Part shown: positions 15,377 through 22,241 of the stretch, piece by piece
How positions within the stretch are numbered: position 1 is the first letter of the stretch
Layout: every line of letters begins with the position of its first letter
NCBI GenBank assembly: GCA_022482815.1
Contig: JAKVOM010000001.1
Location: 62,001 to 126,000 of the forward strand
Direction: 5' to 3'
Length of the DNA stretch: 64,000 bases
From: Acidaminococcus sp.
GTDB lineage: Bacteria > Bacillota > Negativicutes > Acidaminococcales > Acidaminococcaceae
The notes under the pieces: model-generated
The model's database searches: none
Seen by the model: the letters and a program-made list of their open reading frames with translations, nothing else
Told to the model about the DNA's origin: nothing
Translations under genes and position numbers: made by a program

Positions 15377-16603
15377 TCATTCTACATTCTTTAAAATCAT
15401 TCCGCTGCCGGTGCCGCCGGCACCGGCGATGGCACACAATCCGTAATGACCGTGCTGCGCTTTCAGCGCCGCAATGGCGTGCAGCACCAGGACAGCACCG
15501 CTCGCCCCGTAGGGATGCCCGTAAGCAAGCGCTCCGCCAAGCGGCAGGTAGGCCTCCCGGCATTCCGGGTGCTGCCGCAGGAACAAGGCATCAATGACCG
15601 CAAAAGCTTCGTTATATTCAATCGTATCCATGTCCGCATAAGTAAAGCCGCTTCGCTTCATGAGGGCATCCCCGACCCGCAGCGCGCCCAAAGGACTAAA
15701 GCGCGGATCGCCCGCGGCATCGCAGACATGGGTAATCTCCGCCCAGGGCTTTTTCAAATACCCTTCGCGCCGCCAGCTTGCCAGGAGGCGCCCGGAAACG
15801 AGGATGACAAAAGCAGCTCCGTCATGGGTAAGGCAGGAAGTCGCTGCCGTAAGTTTCGGGGTTATTTCGCTGAGAGGCTCTTTGCCCTGCTCCCTGCGGA
15901 GCGGGTTGACCAGAGCCAGTGTCTCTTTTTGGTTAAAAAGTGCGGGCATACGGTGTGCCAGTGCCGGATTCATGCGGCGCCGGATGCCCTCATCCCGGGA
16001 GCTGCCGAAAAGACTCACCACATAGGGAGCGACCACGTCTGCCGACTGGGCAGCCTTCTGATGGCTCCGCACGGCCCACGCATCCATTTCTTCCCGGGAC
16101 ACGTCGTACCACTGGGACGTTCTTTCCGCACCCTCCAGCATCGCCCGCGGACTGTTTGTATCCGGAGAAAACTGGGCCACCATATAGCCTTTCTCGCTGT
16201 ACCGCGGGTCCTGCGGCTGATAAATCCGCCGCGGCTGCATGGAAGTGGATTCCACACCGCCGCATAAAAGCAGGTCAGCCTGGCTGCTGCGAATTTTAGC
16301 CCAGCCGATGGCAATGGATTCCGCCGCCGAAGCGCACTGCATATCTACGGTAAAAGCCGGCACAGAAGCATCGACCCCGGCGGATAAAGCGGCGAGCCTG
16401 ACGACATTGCCGCCGGGCCCAACCGCGTTGCCGCCGATGATTTCTTCAGGATTTCCGGCTTCCGGCCAGGTTTTAAAAATCGCCCGGAAAAGAGCTGCTG
16501 TGAGCTCTTCCGGACGAATATCTTTAAATACACCATGGGTCAGTCCCAGGTGGCTTCTCAGGCCGCCGAGGACGTAGACCTTATTATTTTCCTGATCGAT
16601 CAT
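15377..16603 (-). CDS. Thiolase / acetyl-CoA acetyltransferase family (YhfS-like)
   Basis: The 408-residue protein has all thiolase landmarks: nucleophilic Cys in MQCASAAES near residue 85, YNEAFAV near 320, GGALAYGHPYGASG near 350 and the second catalytic region CAIAGAGGTGSG near 390. The usual CxGGG is altered to CAIAGAGG, with the Cys kept. It would condense or cleave acyl-CoA units. The ATG overlaps the bioY stop (ATGA), so translation is coupled. The frame extends to 16711, but family similarity starts at MIDQENNKVYVLGG. With BioY and the ligase it matches the biotin-linked yhfUTS operon; whether it feeds pimelate or biotin precursor supply is unproven. Confidence 0.9.
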   Translation of the reverse strand: MIDQENNKVYVLGGLRSHLGLTHGVFKDIRPEELTAALFRAIFKTWPEAGNPEEIIGGNAVGPGGNVVRLAALSAGVDASVPAFTVDMQCASAAESIAIGWAKIRSSQADLLLCGGVESTSMQPRRIYQPQDPRYSEKGYMVAQFSPDTNSPRAMLEGAERTSQWYDVSREEMDAWAVRSHQKAAQSADVVAPYVVSLFGSSRDEGIRRRMNPALAHRMPALFNQKETLALVNPLRREQGKEPLSEITPKLTAATSCLTHDGAAFVILVSGRLLASWRREGYLKKPWAEITHVCDAAGDPRFSPLGALRVGDALMKRSGFTYADMDTIEYNEAFAVIDALFLRQHPECREAYLPLGGALAYGHPYGASGAVLVLHAIAALKAQHGHYGLCAIAGAGGTGSGMILKNVE

Positions 16604-17181
16604 TTTCCAATTCCATAACGATACAGACGGGAAGCCAGCATCGCTGCGACAACGACTTTCAGCACATCCCCGATGATGAACGGGAAGACAGCCGAGACCA
16701 GCGTAGCCCATACTCCGATGTGGTTCACGGCGTACATGCTGATGCAGCCGCAGATATAAATGATGGGCATGCCGATGCAGATACCGGTCGTCACCAGTTT
16801 CTTAAAATCGTGGGAGTCGCCGCGAAAAGCACTCATGGCAATGACAGCCACGAGGAACCCCGCATTGAAGCCACCCGTAGGTCCGATAATTTTAATAAGT
16901 CCGCTCGTGCCTCCGACAAAAACAGGCACACCGGCTACACCGAGCAGCAGGTAAATCAAGATCGTCATTCCTGCCTGCTTCGGTTTCATAATGAAAGCAA
17001 CGAGATTAACCATTATGGTCAGTGCTGTCACCATGGCCGGGGTAAAAGGCAGCGGAAAAGAAATGTACGCCGACACTGCTAAAAGCGCGACACACACTGC
17101 AGTCATAGTCATGGTACGCACTGGGGAGACACTTTTGGAAGCTCCTTGAACAGTAGTTTGCGAAATGTCTGCGTGACTCAT
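16600..17181 (-). CDS. bioY: Biotin transporter BioY (ECF substrate-binding subunit)
   Basis: The 193-residue membrane protein has six hydrophobic segments and the BioY signatures PFTPAMVTALTIMV near residue 50, LLGVAGVPVFVGG near 80 and IIGPTGGFNAGF near 100. BioY binds biotin and works alone or with a shared EcfA-EcfA-EcfT module; such a module is encoded at 25159-27643. The start at 17181 is supported by AAGGAGGA. The first 175 bases lie inside the 3' part of the upstream MaoC-like frame. A BirA-like palindrome lies before the operon, consistent with repression by biotin. Confidence 0.92.
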   Translation of the reverse strand: MSHADISQTTVQGASKSVSPVRTMTMTAVCVALLAVSAYISFPLPFTPAMVTALTIMVNLVAFIMKPKQAGMTILIYLLLGVAGVPVFVGGTSGLIKIIGPTGGFNAGFLVAVIAMSAFRGDSHDFKKLVTTGICIGMPIIYICGCISMYAVNHIGVWATLVSAVFPFIIGDVLKVVVAAMLASRLYRYGIGK

Positions 17182-17668
17182 GGGCACGTTCCTCCTTGAG
17201 ATAAACAGGCTCATCCGTGTGAACAGGAGCCTGGAATTTCACAGAAAGGAAATCCGGATCCCCGAGAGACTTTCCCAGTTCGGAAAACAGATACATCCCC
17301 TGCACGACCGGCTGCGACGTCAGGTGAATAGGATTCATATCACCCGTGCGGTAAGCAAAGCCGATGACTTCATCCCTGGTAAAAGAGCGCCATAAATTTC
17401 CCTGGTTCCCTTCATGTCTTGCTGCGGGAGAAGTGTGCTTTGGAAAAGCAGCTAAAAAGATCCAGGCTTCGAGCACGCCGATCATTTCTCCGTTGTCGAC
17501 AGCCTGCACCTGCAGACACTCCACATTCGTACCATGTTTCACAGTACGAATGGTCCAGACCGTATCCGCTGTTTCTTCCTTCCAGCGAGCATACGTCAGT
17601 CTTCCTATGTAGCTGTTGTCGTACCGGCTTCCCTGATAAGCGGAAAGACCCCGTACATAATCCATCAT
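17006..17668 (-). CDS. MaoC-like hotdog hydratase, C-terminus overlapping bioY
   Basis: The protein has an N-terminal hotdog half and the R-specific hydratase motif YRTGDMNPIHL near residue 107, with the catalytic Asp and His intact. MaoC-like enzymes hydrate 2-enoyl-thioesters. Hotdog similarity stops at DEPVYLKEE, close to the bioY start. The remaining 58 residues are a second reading of bioY DNA and look non-native (Cys- and His-rich). Either the last strands were lost by a frameshift or the overlap is tolerated. The start at 17668 is preferred, with AGGA eight bases upstream; 17683 is possible. It leads the bioY-thiolase-ligase operon and could act on the same acyl-CoA chain. Confidence 0.7.
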   Translation of the reverse strand: MMDYVRGLSAYQGSRYDNSYIGRLTYARWKEETADTVWTIRTVKHGTNVECLQVQAVDNGEMIGVLEAWIFLAAFPKHTSPAARHEGNQGNLWRSFTRDEVIGFAYRTGDMNPIHLTSQPVVQGMYLFSELGKSLGDPDFLSVKFQAPVHTDEPVYLKEERAHESRRHFANYCSRSFQKCLPSAYHDYDCSVCRAFSSVGVHFFSAAFYPGHGDSTDHNG

Positions 17669-17685
17669 TCGATTCCTGCCCATAT

Positions 17686-17714
17686 AGTCTACCCGATTTT
17701 CCCTTTCTGTTCAA
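17686..17714 (-). promoter_or_regulatory. Promoter of the MaoC-bioY-thiolase-ligase operon
   Basis: On the minus strand TTGAAC (17709-17714), a 17-base spacer and TAGACT (17686-17691) precede the first start codon by about 17 bases, implying a very short leader. Confidence 0.5.
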
Positions 17715-17739
17715 CTGTTTCGTCAAGTCGGTTAACGTA
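17708..17739. promoter_or_regulatory. Candidate BirA operator
   Basis: TGTTCAACT, 13 bases, GGTTAACGT resembles the Firmicutes BirA box TTGTTAACC with its spaced inverted copy GGTTAACAA, although the spacer is a base or two shorter. It overlaps the -35 box, a repressing position. The operon contains bioY, a usual BirA target. Confidence 0.45.
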
Positions 17740-17770
17740 TTTTAATTATCCAACATTTTTCCTGTTCTGC

Positions 17771-18499
17771 TCAGTCCATCGGCAGTTCGATAATGCCGAC
17801 ATCATAAGGCGCAATCTCATACTGCTGGAAAAGGAAACGTATCTTTCCCTTACTGTCGAGATAATAGTTTTCCGGCAGTTTTTTGAGGCCCTTGAATTCA
17901 GGATAGAAGCACTCCTCACGCCCATAAGGAGTAGCCCAGAGTGCCTTGTTGATTTCTTTCAGTGTGTAGGGCTTTCTCCCGCGTCTCTTGAGTACTTCCT
18001 GCCAGGTCACAGGGCGGCCGGTTTTGCGGTCAAAAGTCACGCCCCGTTCCCAGCTCGTAGGATGAGCGGCCATGTCGTAATAGTCCGTCCCGTAACTGCG
18101 GAAACAGATAAAATCATCCCCGACATACCCTACCAGATAATCAACGATGGAAGTCAGCATCTCTCCCAAACCATCGCGGTAAGGCTTGTTGGCCTTCAGA
18201 TAGGCCGTGTGCGACTGGGCCGCCTTGGTCCGGAAATAATGATTGATCCGCGCTTCCGCCACTTCAGACCCTTCGATATGAATGGACGGATAATGCAGCT
18301 GCAGCGCTAAGTCTGAAATCTGCCTCTCGTAGACATTCACTCCCTTATCCTGGTAAACGACCTGCCAGGGTTTCTTGTCAAAATAGGACAAATCTGCTTC
18401 ATCCGCGCTCGCTTTCGGCATTGGGAAAGCAGACAAAAGAAGCACGCCAAAAACACAACACCCCAAAATACGATGAATTTTCTTACCCCACATCATCAT
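17771..18499 (-). CDS. Exported DUF3298/RsiV-like protein
   Basis: A signal peptide (LGCCVFGVLLLSAFPMPKASA, cleaved near residue 32) precedes about 210 mature residues. The layout is that of the DUF3298 group: strand DLALQLHYPSIHIEG, helix INHYFRTKAAQ, strand DDFICFRSYGTDYYD, then VTFDRKTGRPVTWQEVL, and the final FLFQQYEIAPYDVGIIELP, a typical DUF3298 ending. It should be periplasmic; function unknown. It is distantly similar in design to the exported protein at 8426-9043. Three ATGs are in tandem at the start; the site GGGAG fits the second or third best. It follows tonB by about 20 bases and so probably belongs to the uptake operon. Confidence 0.75.
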   Translation of the reverse strand: MMMWGKKIHRILGCCVFGVLLLSAFPMPKASADEADLSYFDKKPWQVVYQDKGVNVYERQISDLALQLHYPSIHIEGSEVAEARINHYFRTKAAQSHTAYLKANKPYRDGLGEMLTSIVDYLVGYVGDDFICFRSYGTDYYDMAAHPTSWERGVTFDRKTGRPVTWQEVLKRRGRKPYTLKEINKALWATPYGREECFYPEFKGLKKLPENYYLDSKGKIRFLFQQYEIAPYDVGIIELPMD

Positions 18500-18518
18500 C
18501 CACTCCCTTTAGGAGATT

Positions 18519-19271
18519 TCAATCCTCTAAATTATATACGACACGAACCCTTTTTTCTCCTTCTACCGGTTCGCCGGCCCGGTTCAGTGCCGGGCGAAAA
18601 CGCCATCTGTAAGCTGACTGCAGGGCGGCCTGATCAAGACGTTCGTAGCCGCTGCCGCTGACAATCCAGGCTTCCGTCACCGACCCGTCAGCGCCGACAG
18701 TGACTCCGACGACGACACTTCCCGCTTCCCCGGCCTGCCGCGAGGCAGAAGGATAATTCTTGCTGTAGGAAATAAGGCTTGCCGACCGGCTGCGGTCCGT
18801 TTCCGGTTCCTCACCGCCTCCGCCGCTGCCCTGACCACTGCCGCTCCCATTACCGCCTTCCCCGGCGCCCGTTCCTGTTCCCGAATCCGAAGCGCCTCCG
18901 GTGCCGGACCCCTGCATCTTATTAGAATCCGCACTGCCCGAAGCAGTATCAGGAGCTTCAGCGTCCTGCTGCGCATTCTCTGCAGTCGTTTCAGGGCGTT
19001 CCAATTCCTTGAATAGAGAAGATAAATCGGCTTCTGCCGCACTTTCCTGTTCCTGCACCGGTGATGCTCCATTTGAGACATCTGATGCAGTGCCGGACTG
19101 CATATCCCCGCGCATCCCGATTGAAGAAGAGTCTCCTTCATATAATGAAACGGGAATGATCTGCTCAGGTTTACCGACTAACTGATTTTTCGCGGTAAGC
19201 CCGACAGCCGACAGCAGGAGGATATGAATCAGCAGCGAACCTGCCACAGAACGATTCCAATGCTGCTTCAT
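18519..19271 (-). CDS. tonB: TonB-family energy transducer
   Basis: The 250-residue protein has a single N-terminal transmembrane helix (AGSLLIHILLLSAVGL), a long linker and a C-terminal TonB domain of about 80 residues with GSVVVGVTVGADGSV, SGYERLDQAAL and WRFRPA. The linker is unusual. Instead of the Pro-Glu/Pro-Lys spacer it is made of Gly, Ser, Glu and Gln runs and has almost no proline, so it should be flexible rather than extended. The start at 19271 has GGAGG at the right distance; the frame opens at 19364 inside exbD. It would couple proton-motive force to the receptor at 22242. Confidence 0.9.
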   Translation of the reverse strand: MKQHWNRSVAGSLLIHILLLSAVGLTAKNQLVGKPEQIIPVSLYEGDSSSIGMRGDMQSGTASDVSNGASPVQEQESAAEADLSSLFKELERPETTAENAQQDAEAPDTASGSADSNKMQGSGTGGASDSGTGTGAGEGGNGSGSGQGSGGGGEEPETDRSRSASLISYSKNYPSASRQAGEAGSVVVGVTVGADGSVTEAWIVSGSGYERLDQAALQSAYRWRFRPALNRAGEPVEGEKRVRVVYNLED

Positions 19272-19272
19272 A

Positions 19273-19683
19273 TCACGCCTCCGGACGCACAGCCAGCGAA
19301 AACTGCAGAAGGCCCGACTTTTTGAGGATTTCCATGACGCCGACCACTCTGCCATAGCTGACACTGTGATCAGCCCGGATAATCACCGGCACATTCTGAT
19401 CTCTGCCGGCTTCATTCCTTGCTTTGGCGGCAAGTTCCTCCGGCGTTACTTTATCACTTTGCCAGTAAATTTCTCCGTCTGCCTTAATTGCCACATCGAC
19501 AGCCTGATCCCTGACAATAGCTGCGCTGCCCTGCGGAACATCCACAGGCACGCTGTAGCTCTGCGTCATGTACATCATGCTGACGATAAAGACAACGAGC
19601 AGCAGAAAAATCAAATCGACCATGGGACCAATCTGGATTACGGGATCCGATTTCTTCCCTTGCTGCAGATGGAGATGGATCAT
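19273..19683 (-). CDS. exbD: ExbD/TolR-family proton-channel subunit
   Basis: The protein is 136 residues with one transmembrane helix near residues 20-42 (MVDLIFLLLVVFIVSMMY) and a periplasmic TolR-like domain. The proton-path Asp of ExbD is present in PMVDLIF at the membrane entry. The C-terminal domain shows PVIIRADHSVSYGRVVGVMEILK, the usual conserved block. It overlaps exbB by four bases and ends just before tonB. Together with ExbB it converts proton flow into TonB movement. Confidence 0.9.
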   Translation of the reverse strand: MIHLHLQQGKKSDPVIQIGPMVDLIFLLLVVFIVSMMYMTQSYSVPVDVPQGSAAIVRDQAVDVAIKADGEIYWQSDKVTPEELAAKARNEAGRDQNVPVIIRADHSVSYGRVVGVMEILKKSGLLQFSLAVRPEA

Positions 19684-20306
19684 GAACGCGGCTCCTTCTT
19701 ACGGGCAATCGCTTCTGAAAACGTGTTGGTCAAAAGCTCCAGCTCGAGCGTAATCAGATGCATACGCTGAGAAAAATAAGCGTAGAAACAAATCGTCACG
19801 ATGGCGATGGACAGTCCGAATACCGTCGTAATCAGAGCTTCGCTGACGCCGCTTGTCACAGCCAGCGGGTTTTCCCACCGGTCACCCAGGGCGGCAAATG
19901 AAGACATCATTCCGGTAATGGTTCCTAATAGTCCCAGGAGCGGAGAAAGTGTCACCACGACCTTCAGATACGGCAGTCCATGACCAAAGCGGCTCAAAAT
20001 GGCCGTGCTTTCCCCTACTACAAAAGCTTCCTGCATCTGGAGATATTCCGGTGCTTCCAGAAGTCGCACAGCAAGGGCTGCCTGCCCGCCCTTTGTAGCA
20101 AGGGCCAGGTTCTTCGCCTCTTCCCAGTGATCTTTGCGCAGGGCACGGCAGAAATTCTCCGTAAAGGCTTTTTCCGTATCCGCTCTGTGAAAGAAGGCGA
20201 TACGGTTCAAAATGACCGCAACGGAAATAATTGAACAAAAAAGCAGCGGCCACATGACAGGCCCGCCTTTTGAAAAATATTCCATACCCAGATAAATCGC
20301 TTTCAT
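19680..20306 (-). CDS. exbB: ExbB/TolQ/MotA-family proton-channel subunit
   Basis: The 208-residue protein has three transmembrane segments: near residues 15-35, near 112-135 (LKVVVTLSPLLGLLGTITGMM) and near 155-180 (SEALITTVFGLSIAIVTI). The motif SPLLGLLGTITGM and the later GVSEALITT are the ExbB hallmarks, and the cytoplasmic helix after segment one is the usual length. It forms the pentameric channel around ExbD and drives TonB. It is the first gene of the exbB-exbD-tonB unit and lies about 50 bases after the ABC ATPase gene. Confidence 0.92.
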   Translation of the reverse strand: MKAIYLGMEYFSKGGPVMWPLLFCSIISVAVILNRIAFFHRADTEKAFTENFCRALRKDHWEEAKNLALATKGGQAALAVRLLEAPEYLQMQEAFVVGESTAILSRFGHGLPYLKVVVTLSPLLGLLGTITGMMSSFAALGDRWENPLAVTSGVSEALITTVFGLSIAIVTICFYAYFSQRMHLITLELELLTNTFSEAIARKKEPRS

Positions 20307-20357
20307 TTCTTTATCTCCCTCCGGCGAAAATTGCTTGCACCGTCTGTTTCCATTAAC

Positions 20358-21164
20358 TTATAAGATACGCTCCACCCTCGATTCAAGGGCTTCCTCCTGC
20401 TGTTCCTCAGCAAGACGAACCAGGGATATCGAGTCGCCGTTTCTGCGCACATGACAGGGCATTCCATAAGCCTCACTGACGGCCTCATCCTGAAGCACTT
20501 CTTCCCAGGTTCCGTCCCGAATAATCCGGCCACCGCCGACAAGGATCAGGCGGCTGCAGAACCTTACGGCCTGCGTTAAATCGTGGAGCGCCGTCACCAC
20601 ACTTTTGCCGTGATGGGACAGGCTCTGCAAAATCCGAAAAACATCATTTTCCTGGATCGGGTCCAGCGACGCTGTCGGCTCATCCAAAAGGTACAACTCG
20701 CCTTGCTGCATCAAGGTTCGCGCCAGCATCACGCGCTGCTTCTGACCGCCGGACAGAACAGTCACAGGCTGCTCGGCAAACTGCTCCATCCCTACGAGGG
20801 CAAGGCACTGCCGGGCCCGTGCTTCATCTTCTCCGCCCCGGCGCCACCATGACAGGTGCGCGTATTGTCCCAGGAGAACCACATCCAGGGCCCGATACGC
20901 AAAAGGCACCGGGCAGTTCTGCGGAAGATAGGCAATGTGCCGCGCCAATTCCTTCCGTTTCCACGAACCCATTGAAAGTTCTTTAAAGGACACATCGCCC
21001 TTGAGAGGCGGCAAAAGGCCGGCCATAGTTCGGAGCAGTGTGCTTTTCCCGCCGCCGTTCGGTCCGATGAGACCGATACATTCTCCCGGCTCTATGGTGA
21101 GCGTAACGCCGCGAAGTACGCGGGATTTATCGTACCCTAGCACGGCATTTTTAAGATGCAGCAT
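20358..21164 (-). CDS. ABC transporter ATPase, FecE/BtuD-type
   Basis: The 268-residue ATPase has Walker A GPNGGGKS near residue 37, the Q-loop YLPQNC near 80, the signature LSGGQKQR near 134, Walker B LYLLDEP near 155 and the H-loop ALHD near 190. Best resemblance is to ATPases for iron-siderophore, haem or cobalamin uptake. It follows the binding-protein gene directly and uses the ATG at 21164, preceded by AAAGGAT. The matching FecCD/BtuC permease is not encoded anywhere in this locus, so it must use a permease from elsewhere or the gene has been lost. Confidence 0.88.
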   Translation of the reverse strand: MLHLKNAVLGYDKSRVLRGVTLTIEPGECIGLIGPNGGGKSTLLRTMAGLLPPLKGDVSFKELSMGSWKRKELARHIAYLPQNCPVPFAYRALDVVLLGQYAHLSWWRRGGEDEARARQCLALVGMEQFAEQPVTVLSGGQKQRVMLARTLMQQGELYLLDEPTASLDPIQENDVFRILQSLSHHGKSVVTALHDLTQAVRFCSRLILVGGGRIIRDGTWEEVLQDEAVSEAYGMPCHVRRNGDSISLVRLAEEQQEEALESRVERIL

Positions 21165-21166
21165 GA

Positions 21167-22129
21167 TCAATATCCTTTCAGGAGTTCTTCCGGTTCCGGC
21201 GGAAAAAGCATTTTATCATAAGCAGCGTTGGCCATTGCCTTGATGCCATAAATCAGATGCGGTGAAGCATCGTACACATAACGGTCGGGCAGGGCAACAA
21301 ACCTCACGTACCCCTGCAGTTCGGCATAGGCAGGATCCTGCAGAAACTGGTTCTTTAACGCGTCATACGCTTCCTTATCTTCGGCAGAAGGTTGGGAAAG
21401 CAGGATAAAATCAGGATGGGAAGCAAGGACTGCTTCCTTCGAAAATTCCATGCCATTTTTCAGGCCGCCCGCAGACAGGCCATTCACCCATCCGCCGCGG
21501 GCCGCCAGTTCATCATAAAGAGAACCGGCCCCACCGTAGCGGCTCATCAGTGACAGCAAGATGCCTACCGGTTTATGGCCCTGCTGTCTGCCTACAACGG
21601 TTTCAATCTGGTCAAGCTCATTTTCCATCGTCCGGATCACTTTGCGGCCGACAGCTTCCTGGTGAAGGACCTGTCCCATAAGCCGCACATTATCTTCTAC
21701 TTCCGCTACCGTCACAGGTCCGTGGCAGACAAAGACGGGAATTCCCATTTCCTCCAGTTTCTCGACGAGAGAAGGATCGGACCACGTCGAAGCAAAGAAT
21801 ACGTCGGGATGGCATGCAGCCACACTTTCCGGCGTAAACTGCCGCATCTTGGGCAGCTTTTTCGTTTCATTGGCAATAAAAGAGATGGTCGGTTCCCCGT
21901 CAAGGTAATAAGCGCCGGCAAAACGGCTTGCCGGTACGAGGGTCATGGCTGTTTCATCCAGGTGGAGCGAATCGGTCAGGATTTTTTTCGGTTCTGCCGA
22001 AAAAGCAACGGCTTTGCCACGGGCATCAGTCACCGTGTAGGCGCTTTTACCCGTCAGCCTGCCGCAGCCACAGAGAAGCAGGCACAGAAAGATAACCAGT
22101 CCGAAAAAAAGCTGCTCTTTTCTTTTCAT
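21167..22129 (-). CDS. Periplasmic-binding lipoprotein, FecB/BtuF-type
   Basis: A lipoprotein signal ends in the lipobox LLCGC near residue 22, so the protein is membrane-anchored. The 320-residue body has two lobes joined by a helix (NVRLMGQVLHQEAVGRKVIRTM), as in class III binding proteins. Blocks near residue 105 (CHPDVFFASTWSD) and near 235 (ASHPDFILLSQPS) are typical of that group. The ligand (siderophore, haem or corrinoid) cannot be read from sequence. It lies between the receptor gene and the ABC ATPase gene, and a hairpin separates it from the receptor. Confidence 0.87.
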   Translation of the reverse strand: MKRKEQLFFGLVIFLCLLLCGCGRLTGKSAYTVTDARGKAVAFSAEPKKILTDSLHLDETAMTLVPASRFAGAYYLDGEPTISFIANETKKLPKMRQFTPESVAACHPDVFFASTWSDPSLVEKLEEMGIPVFVCHGPVTVAEVEDNVRLMGQVLHQEAVGRKVIRTMENELDQIETVVGRQQGHKPVGILLSLMSRYGGAGSLYDELAARGGWVNGLSAGGLKNGMEFSKEAVLASHPDFILLSQPSAEDKEAYDALKNQFLQDPAYAELQGYVRFVALPDRYVYDASPHLIYGIKAMANAAYDKMLFPPEPEELLKGY

Positions 22130-22167
22130 GCCTGCCCCTCCCTTATCTTCTGATTGTTCCCGTAAAA

Positions 22168-22200
22168 AATAGAGGAATCACCGCCTGCGATTCCTCTATT
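22168..22200 (-). terminator. Intergenic terminator between receptor and binding-protein genes
   Basis: AATAGAGGAATC pairs perfectly with its complement across a 9-base loop, and on the minus strand a T6 run follows. It would end most receptor transcripts before the binding-protein gene, making the receptor more abundant than the inner-membrane parts. Confidence 0.8.
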
Positions 22201-22241
22201 ATAGCATGGTTATTGACGGTTGAAAGTACCTGTTTTCCGCC

